Below, piece after piece: positions 42,638 to 51,121 of a stretch of 64,000 nucleotides of DNA (its first letter is position 1; every line of letters starts with the position of its first letter). A program made the translations under genes and the position numbers. The stretch is from Candidatus Bathyarchaeota archaeon (GTDB lineage Archaea > Thermoproteota > Bathyarchaeia > Bathyarchaeales > Bathycorpusculaceae), in the NCBI GenBank assembly GCA_026014615.1, contig JAOZHZ010000025.1:1-64000 (forward strand). Direction: 5' to 3'. The notes under the pieces were generated by a model that was given only the letters and a program-made list of their open reading frames with translations, did no database searches and was not told where the DNA came from.

Positions 42638-44482
42638 TTAGGATTTTCGAGATTTCAGCTTCTGTAGATTCCACGCCAAAGCACTTGTTCCAACTGCAGC
42701 AAAAAGCCTAAACGTATTCCAAAGTTTTTTGATGGTTAAATTACGTGAGAACACCAAAGCAACTCTCTCAATAATGCGTGAATTGTTGGGTTCACTTAGC
42801 CACTTTAAGTCTACATGAAGAGTTATGGTGGCGTCAGTTTGTCTTCCTCTTATGATGCGTATGTACTCAACAGTTGTTTTAGTTGTTTTGAATATGAAGC
42901 TAGCATGGGTGTCGTCTAAGCTTAGTGTGCATTGAATTTTTTGAGGCCCCAGTATTTTGAGGAACTGGGTCATTTCTAAGACTTCATGAACTCCGACTTT
43001 TCTGGTATATGCTTCTACTCGCGTGTCTATGTAAGCCTCAAGAAATATTTTTATGTGTTTTTCAAAGTTGTCTTTTTGTAATTCTGTTCCGTTATTAGTC
43101 ATGAAGCCGAGATTCGTTATTCTTTCGTTAACAAAATCTACTATTGGCTTTTTTTGTTTGGTTCGTGTTTGAGAGATTTTTTCGTGGTCAATGAAGGTGT
43201 CCATGTTCCAGAATTTTGCCATACAGTAAGTGGCCATTTCTTCAATTTTTTCTTTTGTTAGATACTTGGTAGTGTACACGGAGTGCATTTCGTCAAAGTT
43301 GTCCCAGTTGGTTTCAAAGATTAGGCTTTGGTCATCTATCTCTTTGTAGAATTCTGTGCCGGGAAATGGCGTTGCGATGCCAAAGGCGGCTCCTGTTAAA
43401 CCAATTTCTTTTGCGTACGTTGGAAAGGTTTTTATTTCTTCTTCTGTTTGATCAGGCAGTCCTATAACAAACGTTCCTCCTGCTCTGCCGCCGTTTTCAC
43501 GTATGTTCCTAGCTGCTTCACCATGAACCCTATTGGTGACACCTTTCTTTGTTGACTTTAGGTCTTTGATGTTTGGGCTTTCAATTCCCATTTCAAACCT
43601 GCGTATGCCTACTTGGCACATTTTCTTTACAAGTTGTGGGCGTGTTGCCATGGCGTCTGCTCTAACTAGGGCACAGAATTCCATGTTTAAATCGTGTTCC
43701 ATCAACAAGTCGCAAAGACGATCGACCTGTTTTGGGTTACCCATAAAGTTTGGATCGGCAAACATTACGTTTACCGGTTTTCTTTTGTGATGTTCCGACA
43801 TCTCAAGGATCTCTTTTAGGACGTTTTCCGGTGATCTATTTCGTAGGCAGCCTTGGCTCATGCTTGGTTCGCAGCAGAAACTGCAAAGTCCGTTGCAGCC
43901 CCTAGACATTACTATAACGTCGCAATCTGTTACGCGGTCTTGGCTTTTGTAGGGGTATTGCCTCAAATATCGAGCTGGAAAAGGAAGGGTATCCAGATTT
44001 TCAATTTGGGGTCGCTGCGCATTGTGGATTATTTTTCCGTTGTTCTTGTACGATATTCCTGGAACATTCTCAAAAGTGCCTGTTTCTACAAGTTCTTTCA
44101 TGGTGACTTCGCCTTCTCCGCGAATAACCATATCGATTTGGGGGTGGGAAAGCATAATATCCGGAACACTTGTCGGGTGATAGCCCCCTACGACAGTGTG
44201 TATATTGTTCTGCTTAGCAATCTTTGCCAGATGTAGACCTTGGTTATGATCGGTTGCAGACAATGTGATGCCGATGAGGTCTGGTTTATAGAAGTTGATG
44301 ATGTCTTGGAATTTTCTTTTATCCAGTTCCATGTCAACTATGTGAACTTGATCCACAGCGTCTTTGAGGTAGGCAGCAATATACTCTAAACCGGTAGGTA
44401 TCATATCGAAAGAAAAACTCAACCCTTTTCTTCCCGGAGGCTTGACAAGCAAGATCCGCTTAAATGCCAAATGGAACACCAA
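42638..44482 (-). CDS. B12-binding radical SAM protein with C-terminal extension
   Basis: 614 residues. The N-terminal cobalamin-binding-type domain (about 1-150) contains KRILLVKPPGRKGLSF, YKPDLIGITLSATDHNQG and HTVVGGYHPTSVPDIMLSH. The radical SAM motif is MSRGCNGLCSFCCEP (C-x3-C-x2-C). Then come FADPNFMGNPKQVDRLC and FVIGLPDQTEEEI. About 160 extra residues form the C-terminus, with a sterol-carrier-like feel, ending in a hydrophobic stretch. The build is that of class B methylases such as those acting on lipids or porphyrins; the substrate is unknown. Upstream, 44483-44761 holds a TATA-like stretch near 44625 and a second ACCCGAAAGGGTTCA hairpin near 44670. Confidence 0.85.
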   Translation of the reverse strand: MVFHLAFKRILLVKPPGRKGLSFSFDMIPTGLEYIAAYLKDAVDQVHIVDMELDKRKFQDIINFYKPDLIGITLSATDHNQGLHLAKIAKQNNIHTVVGGYHPTSVPDIMLSHPQIDMVIRGEGEVTMKELVETGTFENVPGISYKNNGKIIHNAQRPQIENLDTLPFPARYLRQYPYKSQDRVTDCDVIVMSRGCNGLCSFCCEPSMSQGCLRNRSPENVLKEILEMSEHHKRKPVNVMFADPNFMGNPKQVDRLCDLLMEHDLNMEFCALVRADAMATRPQLVKKMCQVGIRRFEMGIESPNIKDLKSTKKGVTNRVHGEAARNIRENGGRAGGTFVIGLPDQTEEEIKTFPTYAKEIGLTGAAFGIATPFPGTEFYKEIDDQSLIFETNWDNFDEMHSVYTTKYLTKEKIEEMATYCMAKFWNMDTFIDHEKISQTRTKQKKPIVDFVNERITNLGFMTNNGTELQKDNFEKHIKIFLEAYIDTRVEAYTRKVGVHEVLEMTQFLKILGPQKIQCTLSLDDTHASFIFKTTKTTVEYIRIIRGRQTDATITLHVDLKWLSEPNNSRIIERVALVFSRNLTIKKLWNTFRLFAAVGTSALAWNLQKLKSRKS

Positions 44483-44761
44483 AGTTAAACCAACTACTAC
44501 AACAGCTACACATAAAAATTAATCGCGTTACTATGCATAGTTAGGAATGGAGATTCTCTGAAAAGCAGAAAAGAGTCAATGGCCACCCTAGATTCAGTGG
44601 TCTCTACTCAAAACTACGGTAATTTAAATAATATAAAATTTACTTGGTGAGGCTGCCCGTTCCTCATACCCGAAAGGGTTCAGAACCTATTTGTAAACGG
44701 ACGATTGAATTTTGCCTTTTTCAAAGTCCTGACACACAGCAAATCCAAAATCGAGTTTTAT

Positions 44762-44782
44762 TGGGGTCGCTGGGATTTGAAC
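44762..44782 (-). other. tRNA 3'-end fragment (possible attachment-site scar)
   Basis: On the minus strand GTTCAAATCCCAGCGACCCCA has the T-loop, T-stem 3' strand and acceptor 3' strand of a tRNA. No matching 5' acceptor (GGGGTCG), D-arm or anticodon arm is present upstream, and the T-stem 5' strand is mismatched. It is not a full tRNA gene. Such fragments are left by integrases that use tRNA 3' ends. Confidence 0.45.
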
Positions 44783-44822
44783 AGAGATTGTTTGTGCAGG
44801 CTTCCAAAGGTTACCCGAGAAA

Positions 44823-45187
44823 TTGCCAAGTGGTGAGCGTGTGTTGCGTGCGGAGGTTCATAGTAATGGTGAGGAGCGGAGTTTGGACCAGATGATTGCT
44901 TTACTGAATGGGGACCTAAGTGTCGTTGATACAAATAACTTGCTTCGGACAGTAACTGAAGCCACCACCAACAACACGAAGGCTTTGGGCGAAGTCATAA
45001 AGCGCATAGGACAATTGAGTGATGCTGTTGTTGCGACTGAAGCGAAGGTGCAGAGTTGGCAAGTGCCCTGCGTGAATACCTCGGCTTGGATAGCAATGAC
45101 CGCTCAGACTCTCTTAAACGTCAGGAGGATAGACGATATGTTTCAGAATTTCCGCTGCGAGAATTGTTTTATTTTCCTTGCCCGTAG
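44823..45187 (+). pseudogene. Frameshifted coiled-coil-like protein gene
   Basis: The first frame encodes LRAEVHSNGEERSLDQMIAL and DTNNLLRTVTEATTNNTKAL then IGQLSDAVVAT. Near 45050 the frame must shift to continue with ELASALREYLGLDSNDRSDS and EDRRYVSEFPLREL to TAG at 45185. The sister copy at 38757 keeps the joined order (LSDAVVAT then AELANALHELLGLESN), which proves the shift. Function is unknown; the helical pattern suggests a coiled coil. Confidence 0.7.
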
Positions 45188-45251
45188 TTTTGCGTTTTGA
45201 GCGGTGGAAACCTGTTCAAAACGGGGTTGTTGGTTTCGGGTTTGTATACGT

Positions 45252-45379
45252 TTGTCAATAAATTATGTATGTTGACAAAAGTATATTGAAGATTATGAAA
45301 GTACTTCTCAAAGATGTTGCTAAGTAACTACAGATATTTTTATTTTTGTAGTTTCTTAGTAGGTTCTCAAAGGTGTCGC
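45252..45379 (+). promoter_or_regulatory. Operator region of the AbiE-like operon
   Basis: Three overlapping features are visible. A TTGTCAA/TTGACAA dyad lies at 45252-45278. A 13-bp inverted repeat CTAAGTAACTACA/TGTAGTTTCTTAG lies at 45320-45332 and 45347-45359 with one mismatch. Direct repeats TTCTCAAAGATGTTGC and TTCTCAAAGGTGTCGC (45305-45320, 45364-45379) flank it. AbiEi proteins are known to repress their operon by binding inverted repeats, so this is the likely site. Confidence 0.6.
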
Positions 45380-45464
45380 GGCTAAAGAGTTGCGAGTTAA
45401 AGACTTTAATATGCGTAATGCACTGTGTATGTGGTGTGTTGTGCATACAAAAGGTGAATGTGGG

Positions 45465-46658
45465 ATGTCGACGCTCAAAGGAAGAGCATTTGTAGATTAT
45501 GTAGCCAATAATCTGTCTAGACTTTTCCCTAATCTGAATTTTGTAAATCGGCACGGACAAGTTGGAGACCGCGGTTTCGACATACATGCAAAGGACGCAA
45601 ATGGGGTTGACTATTTTATTGAGATCAAGAATTCTGAATGCAACAGGCTGAATATAGGCCAGATTGTAGAGTATAAAGCAGAGTTGGCAAAAAAGGCTCC
45701 TGAAGCAAAGATCATGTTGGTCTGCAAAAACGTGGATGAATCAATAAAAGACTTGGTAAGAAAGATTGGAGTAGATATTTGGACTTTTTCGGATCTTGGA
45801 ATACTTGAAAGTACAATCGCTGATATTGAAGAAAAAAAGGAAGTATTAAGACTGAGCCCCGTTGAGCAGAAGGCGTATTTTGCTCTCTTGAAACGTGGGT
45901 CCGTAGTAGCACGGGCTGAAGATCTCTCATCAGCACTTGGCGTTTCTGCTGCTTGGGCTAAAAATATCTTGTCAAAATTAGCTAAAAATGGTGTTGCTCA
46001 GCGAGTGGGCAGAGGAAAATACGCTGTGATCCCAGCTGATGTTTTGTACGGCAGAAAAAGCTACGTTGCCGACCCCTTGGTCCTGGTAAGCGATTTACTG
46101 AAGGAAACCAAATATTATGTGGCTTACTATAGCGCTGCACACGTTCATGGGTTAACTGAACAGATGCCTTTCAAAACTACTGTTGCAGTTCTAAAACAAA
46201 TGCGACCAATACGAGCTGGAAACATATTCGTGAGTTTTGTTAATCTGAAAAAGTCAAGATTCTTTGGGTTTGAAGAAATCAGATATTTAGATGCCACTCT
46301 CAAGGTTTCCGATCTGGAGAAAACTTTAGTCGATTGCGTGGACAGACCGGAGCTTTGCGGTGGTGTTCCAGAGGTGGTTCGAATAATGTCAAATGCTTTT
46401 GAAACTGAACGTGTGAGTTTGCAGAAATTAGTTTCTTACGTAAAAAGGTTCGGAAGTCACGCTGTTGCCCAGAGACTTGGTTTCATCCTTGAATACGTTC
46501 AAGAAAAGCGTAAGGTGCGAGTGGAGCCGGAAATCATAGAGGATTTGCTACGTTTAACTGGGTCCAAAATTTATCCTCTAGATGTCAAATCTTCCAAGGG
46601 CGGGGAAATTGCGAAAAAATGGAAGATAATCAATAATGCAGGATATCTTGAGGTTTAG
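45465..46658 (+). CDS. AbiEi-like antitoxin/regulator with N-terminal PD-(D/E)XK nuclease-like domain
   Basis: 397 residues from ATG 45465 (AAGGTG upstream). Residues about 1-105 look like a restriction-endonuclease fold: a start MSTLKGRAFVDYVANNL, then GDRGFDIHAKD with D39 and YFIEIKNSE with E53-x-K55. Residues about 125-185 are the AbiEi winged helix (RAEDLSSALGVSAAWAKNIL, KNGVAQRVGRGKYAV), and the rest matches the AbiEi effector part (YVAYYSAAHVHGLTEQMP, VSDLEKTLVDCVDRPELCGG). Ordinary AbiEi lacks the nuclease-like part. A longer GTG/ATG-initiated form from 45390 is less likely. Confidence 0.8.
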   Translation: MSTLKGRAFVDYVANNLSRLFPNLNFVNRHGQVGDRGFDIHAKDANGVDYFIEIKNSECNRLNIGQIVEYKAELAKKAPEAKIMLVCKNVDESIKDLVRKIGVDIWTFSDLGILESTIADIEEKKEVLRLSPVEQKAYFALLKRGSVVARAEDLSSALGVSAAWAKNILSKLAKNGVAQRVGRGKYAVIPADVLYGRKSYVADPLVLVSDLLKETKYYVAYYSAAHVHGLTEQMPFKTTVAVLKQMRPIRAGNIFVSFVNLKKSRFFGFEEIRYLDATLKVSDLEKTLVDCVDRPELCGGVPEVVRIMSNAFETERVSLQKLVSYVKRFGSHAVAQRLGFILEYVQEKRKVRVEPEIIEDLLRLTGSKIYPLDVKSSKGGEIAKKWKIINNAGYLEV

Positions 46659-46681
46659 ATTCAGAGGAGGCGTTAAGCGAG

Positions 46682-47677
46682 ATGCTTAATTTAACTAATC
46701 ATGATTTAAAAGTATGGGCAGATGAGCAAAACCTTCCAGACTTATTGTTCGCAGAGTTAGACTACCGTCTTGTAAAGACTCTTGAAACGCTTTACAAAGA
46801 TGAGTTCTTGTCAAAGCGACTTTGCATAAAAGGCGGCACCGCAATAAATAAGCTGTATTTGGTCGAAACCTCTCGACTTTCGGTTGACTTGGATTTTAAC
46901 CAGATAGGTCCCAAAGAGGAAGTTCTGAGAGAAAGACCTGATGTCCGTGAGAGAATTGTTGAGCTCTTAACAAAACAGGATAGCTCTTACGAAATACATT
47001 CGGAACACAGGTATGAACAAACTAGAATCAAATCAAGATACAAAACAGTAGCGGGTCCGCCTTGGAGCTTCAAAATCGAGATTTCCCACGTTGAGCGCTT
47101 TCCCATCGTTTCTCCCGTGAAGAAACAGGTCAAAACGCCTGATGGTTTAGCTGACGTAGTAACATATACTTTAGAAGAGTTGACTGCAACGAAACTCAGG
47201 GCGCTGCTTGAGCGGTTTAAGGGTAGAGACGTTTACGATCTGTATTTCATTTCTCAGCTCAAGCCTAATCCGACGGTAATAAGGAAGATGTTTATGTACT
47301 ACTTTTACAGATCCCGCAAGGTCTACAATCCGAAGGTTCATTACAAAAACCTAATGGAGAGGTACGAAATTGGAAACTACAAAGACGATGTGACAGACTT
47401 TGTCAAGCCAACAGTGACTTTTGATTTAACCAGAGCTGCAAAGAACGTGATATCCCAATATTCGTTCCTTAATCAATTTGATTCACAGGACAAAGACTTT
47501 CTCAAGCTAGCGGGTATATTACTGGGCAAAAGAGTTCCCAAAGAAAGTATTGATAGACTGAAAACGGTGGATAAACCGTTTAAGCTTCTTTTCGATTCCA
47601 TCAACATTTCTCAAGAAGCTTCAGAAATCTCGACAGATGAAATCAGACTCTTCCGCAAGAAAAAAAGAATAACTTGA
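46682..47677 (+). CDS. AbiEii-type nucleotidyltransferase toxin
   Basis: 331 residues. Motif I is LCIKGGTAINKLYLVETSRL (GG loop), followed by SVDLDFNQIG with the metal-binding aspartates. KIEISHVERFPIVSPVKK, TLEELTATKLRALLERFKGR and DVYDLYFIS give motifs III-IV (Lys and the Arg-Asp-Asp region) of the AbiEii/DUF1814 family. Family members transfer nucleotides, for example to tRNA acceptor stems, and cause growth arrest that can block phage. It is the second gene of the AbiE-like operon, 23 bp after the regulator, with GAGGCG upstream. Confidence 0.85.
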   Translation: MLNLTNHDLKVWADEQNLPDLLFAELDYRLVKTLETLYKDEFLSKRLCIKGGTAINKLYLVETSRLSVDLDFNQIGPKEEVLRERPDVRERIVELLTKQDSSYEIHSEHRYEQTRIKSRYKTVAGPPWSFKIEISHVERFPIVSPVKKQVKTPDGLADVVTYTLEELTATKLRALLERFKGRDVYDLYFISQLKPNPTVIRKMFMYYFYRSRKVYNPKVHYKNLMERYEIGNYKDDVTDFVKPTVTFDLTRAAKNVISQYSFLNQFDSQDKDFLKLAGILLGKRVPKESIDRLKTVDKPFKLLFDSINISQEASEISTDEIRLFRKKKRIT

Positions 47678-47695
47678 AAATAAAATCAAGTTGGC

Positions 47696-47960
47696 AAATT
47701 TCATAAAATTGAAAACCTATCAGAGCTTCCCAATTATATGGAACGAAGAAATTTGTTATACTCCAATCTCTCAGTGTTAACTAATTCTGAGTTGAGTAGT
47801 CGGTGCTAAGCGCTACAGGACTACTACTTCTTGATGATTGCTCTCTAAACGGTTTAAGTCTTGGTTTCCCCGCTGCACCTGCGGTTTTGGCTACTACTCT
47901 GGAAGTAGTAGAACACGCGTTTTTTCATTGTTCTACTACTTCTAATTAAACTCGTAAAAC
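47696..47960. repeat. 260-bp dispersed repeat, copy 2
   Basis: Matches 37167-37432 in the same orientation over its full length. The terminal inverted repeat GAAGTAGTAGAAC/GTTCTACTACTTC is intact (47902-47914, 47930-47942). The opening dyad is decayed on its right arm. It begins 19 bp after the AbiEii stop. Confidence 0.75.
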
Positions 47961-48576
47961 GGTCTTGTGGAAGGCTGTTTTCGTTCAGAGCAGGCTCCAA
48001 AGTCAACTGCAGCGTATATTCTGTGCAGAAGTCTGAGCGCTGATGTCTTGTTTGATCCAATCTGTGATAGACGAAGAAAAACGGCTGTTTTCCTACGGCA
48101 CCCCGTTCTTCTTTCCTGCTACACGCTTTTTTCGTATGGCACGTTAAACCGAGGTTGACTAATTTTGGTTTGAGGCTGGGTCTTTCCCGTTGAAGGGACA
48201 GTTTCAGTCTTTGTTATGATGGATTCACCATTTGGACAGTGTTTGCACACATTGGTCAAGGGTTTAACTTCTAAAATGCTGTTTATAGTTGAGGTTTTTA
48301 GGTAATCTAGTAGCGTTTTGGCTGTGGGCGTGTTTGTATTCGTGCAGCGTTTTTGCGGGCCCTTCGGCGCCAGCAGTTTATGAGAGCCGTGTTAAGTATC
48401 AAATTGATGCAGTCGCTTTCTTGATGCCGTACGTTCTTCTTCATTTCAAACATAAAAATTAGACGTTATGGCGACAACGTTTCGGGAGAATAGTGGAATC
48501 CGAGAAATTTGCCAAAGTTCAGTTAAAATATAAAAAGTAAAGAGGGACATATGTGAACCTGTGGGGTTAACACAGT
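47961..48576. other. Spacer between AbiE-like and cas genes
   Basis: No gene is called. On the minus strand 48391-48119 is open for 90 codons without a start codon and reads like protein in its middle (KTLLDYLKTSTINSILEVKP, VCKHCPNGESIITKTE); it may be a gene remnant with a CxxC pair. The cas promoter should lie in 48500-48565 (AAAATATAAAAAGTAAAG is TATA-like at about 48525). Confidence 0.4.
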
Positions 48577-49233
48577 TTGTCTACCAAACTATCTACGCTT
48601 ATATTAACTTCAAGCAAACTAATCCCTAACAACCCAGAAAAGTTTAGAGGGGATATTGCCTCTAAGCACTTAAACAACCCACTGTTTCATCAACACTTGC
48701 AAAACAGTAAATTAGCTTATAGGTATCCGTTAATACATTACTTAATTATACGAGGAAATGCAATAATTTTTGGTTTACAAGCAGGTGCAGATGAAGTATC
48801 AAGATTATTTAGTGAATTAGATGACATAACCATTGGAGCTGAAAAATATCCTATACTCAATAAACAATTGAACATAAAAGCTCACATATTTACGGTTACA
48901 GATTCACAGAAGCAATACTATTTTGTTACGCCTTGGTTGGCCTTAAACAATACTAATTACTTGAACTACAAAGATGCAAATTGGACCGCACGGAAACAAT
49001 TATTATCGCGGGTACTTACAGGGAACATCCTTTCTGCAGCAAAAGGGCTCGGTATCAAAATAGGTAAAAAACTTTTTGCTGAAATAGAATCTGTTAAACC
49101 AGTTAATTGTAACATAAAGGGCAGTCCACTAATAGGGTTTTATGGGCAATTCAAAATAAACTTTGATATGCCCCCATTATTCAGCATAGGTAAATCAGTA
49201 TCCAGAGGATTTGGGGTAATTTTGGGGGAATAG
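48577..49233 (+). CDS. cas6: CRISPR endoribonuclease Cas6 (Cas6b type)
   Basis: 218 residues. It shows the features of the small Cas6b family: an N-terminal STLILTSSKLIPNNPEKF strand-loop, YRYPLIHYLIIRGNAIIFGL, the block RKQLLSRVLTGNILSAAKGL, and the C-terminal glycine-rich loop IGKSVSRGFGVILGE that contacts the crRNA repeat. It cuts the precursor CRISPR transcript to leave an 8-nt 5' handle, here expected to be ATTGAAAC. The start is TTG 48577, the first start after an in-frame stop, with GTGGGG 10 nt upstream. It is the first gene of the cas operon. Confidence 0.85.
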   Translation: MSTKLSTLILTSSKLIPNNPEKFRGDIASKHLNNPLFHQHLQNSKLAYRYPLIHYLIIRGNAIIFGLQAGADEVSRLFSELDDITIGAEKYPILNKQLNIKAHIFTVTDSQKQYYFVTPWLALNNTNYLNYKDANWTARKQLLSRVLTGNILSAAKGLGIKIGKKLFAEIESVKPVNCNIKGSPLIGFYGQFKINFDMPPLFSIGKSVSRGFGVILGE

Positions 49234-49235
49234 AA

Positions 49236-50207
49236 ATGCAGCTTGTTATAAACAATTTTGGTGCATATCTCAGGAAACATCACGACATGTTCCTGATCAT
49301 GATAGACGAAAAAAATGTTGAGGTGCCTGTAATCAAAGTGGACAACATTTGGATATCCACCTCAGCTCTAGTCTCTACTGACGCTATCCAGTGTGCGATG
49401 AAAAACAACATTGACATTGTATTCCTTGACAAATATGGAGATCCATACGCTAGAATATGGCACCCAAATTTAGGAAGCACACCATTGATTAGACGAAGAC
49501 AATTAGAAGCAAGTACAAACGATAAAGGACTCGATTTAATTAAAGAATGGACCGAAAAGAAACTCAAAAATCAAATTAACTTGTTAAAAAAACTGAAAAA
49601 AACTAGACCAGTGCAGCAAAAGCAAATAGCATCCGTTATTGAACAAATTCAAAAATATACTCAGCAAATTTGTAAACTTGAGGGCAAAATTGACGAAAAC
49701 CGGCAAAAAATTCTTGGCCTTGAGGGCATCTCATCACGCATATACTTTGAGACCCTTTCAAGCACTCTATCACAGAAATGGAAATTCAACGGAAGAAGTA
49801 GGAGACCCGCAAAGGATCCTTTTAATTGCACCTTAAATTATGGTTACGGCGTCCTTTATAGCATAGTTGAAAGAACCTGTATTCTAGCGGGGCTTGACCC
49901 TTACGTTGGTTTTCTTCACACTGATGATTATAACAAAAAATCATTTGTTTTTGACATCATAGAGCAATATAGGAGTCATGTTGACGAGATAGTGCTTTTT
50001 CTTTTCACACGTAAAATGGTGAACGATAACTGTTTTGATCATGTCGAAGGTGGATGTGTGCTAAATGATAATGGTAAAAAGATTTTAATGACCACTTTAA
50101 ATGATCATTTCGACACACAAGTTATGTATCAAAGAAAGAAAACTAAGATGCGAAATATTATCCAGTCTAACTGCTACTGCATAGCAAATGAATTAACTGG
50201 AACGTGA
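49236..50207 (+). CDS. cas1: CRISPR adaptation integrase Cas1
   Basis: 323 residues. An N-terminal beta domain is followed by the helical catalytic domain with metal ligands at about E172 (RIYFETLSSTL), H228 (PYVGFLHTDDY) and D240 (FVFDIIEQYR). The conserved segment LNYGYGVLYSIVERTCILAG lies between. A charged coiled linker (about 95-160) is longer than in many Cas1 proteins. It works with Cas2, and probably Cas4, to insert new spacers. It is 2 bp after cas6 and overlaps cas2 by 4 bp. Confidence 0.95.
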   Translation: MQLVINNFGAYLRKHHDMFLIMIDEKNVEVPVIKVDNIWISTSALVSTDAIQCAMKNNIDIVFLDKYGDPYARIWHPNLGSTPLIRRRQLEASTNDKGLDLIKEWTEKKLKNQINLLKKLKKTRPVQQKQIASVIEQIQKYTQQICKLEGKIDENRQKILGLEGISSRIYFETLSSTLSQKWKFNGRSRRPAKDPFNCTLNYGYGVLYSIVERTCILAGLDPYVGFLHTDDYNKKSFVFDIIEQYRSHVDEIVLFLFTRKMVNDNCFDHVEGGCVLNDNGKKILMTTLNDHFDTQVMYQRKKTKMRNIIQSNCYCIANELTGT

Positions 50208-50500
50208 ATTCTTTGCTTGTTTGGGTGATATATGATATTAGCGACAACAACGTCCGAAACACCGTAGCCGATCGATGTAAAGGTTATGGGTTATACAGGG
50301 TCCAGAAAAGCGCTTTCTTAGGCACATTGACCTCTAATCAGCAGGATTCTCTCGCCCTTGAATGCCGTGATTTAATCGAGGAAACCGATTCAGTATACGT
50401 TTTTCCCATGTGCGATAAGTGTTTAAAACGAATACAATTATTGGGAAAAGATTTTGACCTTGAGCTTGTGAGGGATAAGCTTGGTATTATGTTTCTCTGA
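50204..50500 (+). CDS. cas2: CRISPR adaptation protein Cas2
   Basis: 98 residues, ferredoxin-like fold. VWVIYDISDNNVRNTVADRC is the first strand with the conserved aspartate, followed by GLYRVQKSAFLG and the C-terminal VYVFPMCDKCLKRIQLLG. GTG 50204 overlaps the cas1 stop. It forms the central dimer of the Cas1-Cas2 integrase. Confidence 0.93.
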   Translation: MNSLLVWVIYDISDNNVRNTVADRCKGYGLYRVQKSAFLGTLTSNQQDSLALECRDLIEETDSVYVFPMCDKCLKRIQLLGKDFDLELVRDKLGIMFL

Positions 50501-51080
50501 AGAGTCAATTACAATCAGCGATTTAATTGAGTATCTTTTCTGTCCCCGATTCACCTATTTTATACATTGTTTGAGAATACCTCAACGTGAGGAGCGATTA
50601 ATCAAAGTGCAGAAGGGCAGAGCACTTCATAAAAGTAAAGAGAAAACAAACCTTGGATATCCGAGGAAACGATACGGAGTAACAGATAAGCTTACTGGGA
50701 TTTACCTTTGCTCAAAGAACCACCGGATTAGAGGCATTATGGATGAGGTGCTTTTTCTTGATGACGGTTCAGTGGCTCCATTAGACTATAAATTCGCTAA
50801 ATACTGTAATCATGTGTTTAAAACTCATAAATACCAATCTGCGTTGTATGGATTAATGATAACAGAACACTTCAACCGTCCAGTAAATAGAGGCTATTTA
50901 TGTTATAGCCGCAGTGGAAACAAGATTGTAGAGATCCCGTTCAACGAAAAACTGTTTCAGCAAGCAAAGGACATAATTACGAACATATTTTTTATTATTC
51001 AAAGAGAAGAGTTCCCCGAAACAACAGGAAATAAGAAAAGATGCATTGATTGCTGCTATAGAAGAATTTGTCCACATTGA
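50481..51080 (+). CDS. cas4: CRISPR-associated Cas4 nuclease
   Basis: 199 residues of the RecB-like PD-(D/E)XK family. It has the N-terminal cluster cysteine in IEYLFCPRFTYF, the nuclease core GIMDEVLFLDDGSVAPLDYKFAK (acidic residue and D-x-K), QSALYGLMITEHFNRPVNRGY, and the C-terminal iron-sulfur cysteines CIDCCYRRIC. It trims prespacers and helps define PAM and orientation. TTG 50481 overlaps the end of cas2 by 20 bp. Placement next to cas1-cas2 supports a role in adaptation. Confidence 0.92.
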   Translation: MVLCFSEESITISDLIEYLFCPRFTYFIHCLRIPQREERLIKVQKGRALHKSKEKTNLGYPRKRYGVTDKLTGIYLCSKNHRIRGIMDEVLFLDDGSVAPLDYKFAKYCNHVFKTHKYQSALYGLMITEHFNRPVNRGYLCYSRSGNKIVEIPFNEKLFQQAKDIITNIFFIIQREEFPETTGNKKRCIDCCYRRICPH

Positions 51081-51121
51081 TACAAAATTTTTTAAGCAAA
51101 ACTCGTTGTTATTAAGAGCTT

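Noticed and set aside
44762-44840. Complete tRNA gene on the minus strand
   Set aside because: Only the 3' portion fits; there is no 5' acceptor strand, D-arm or anticodon stem.
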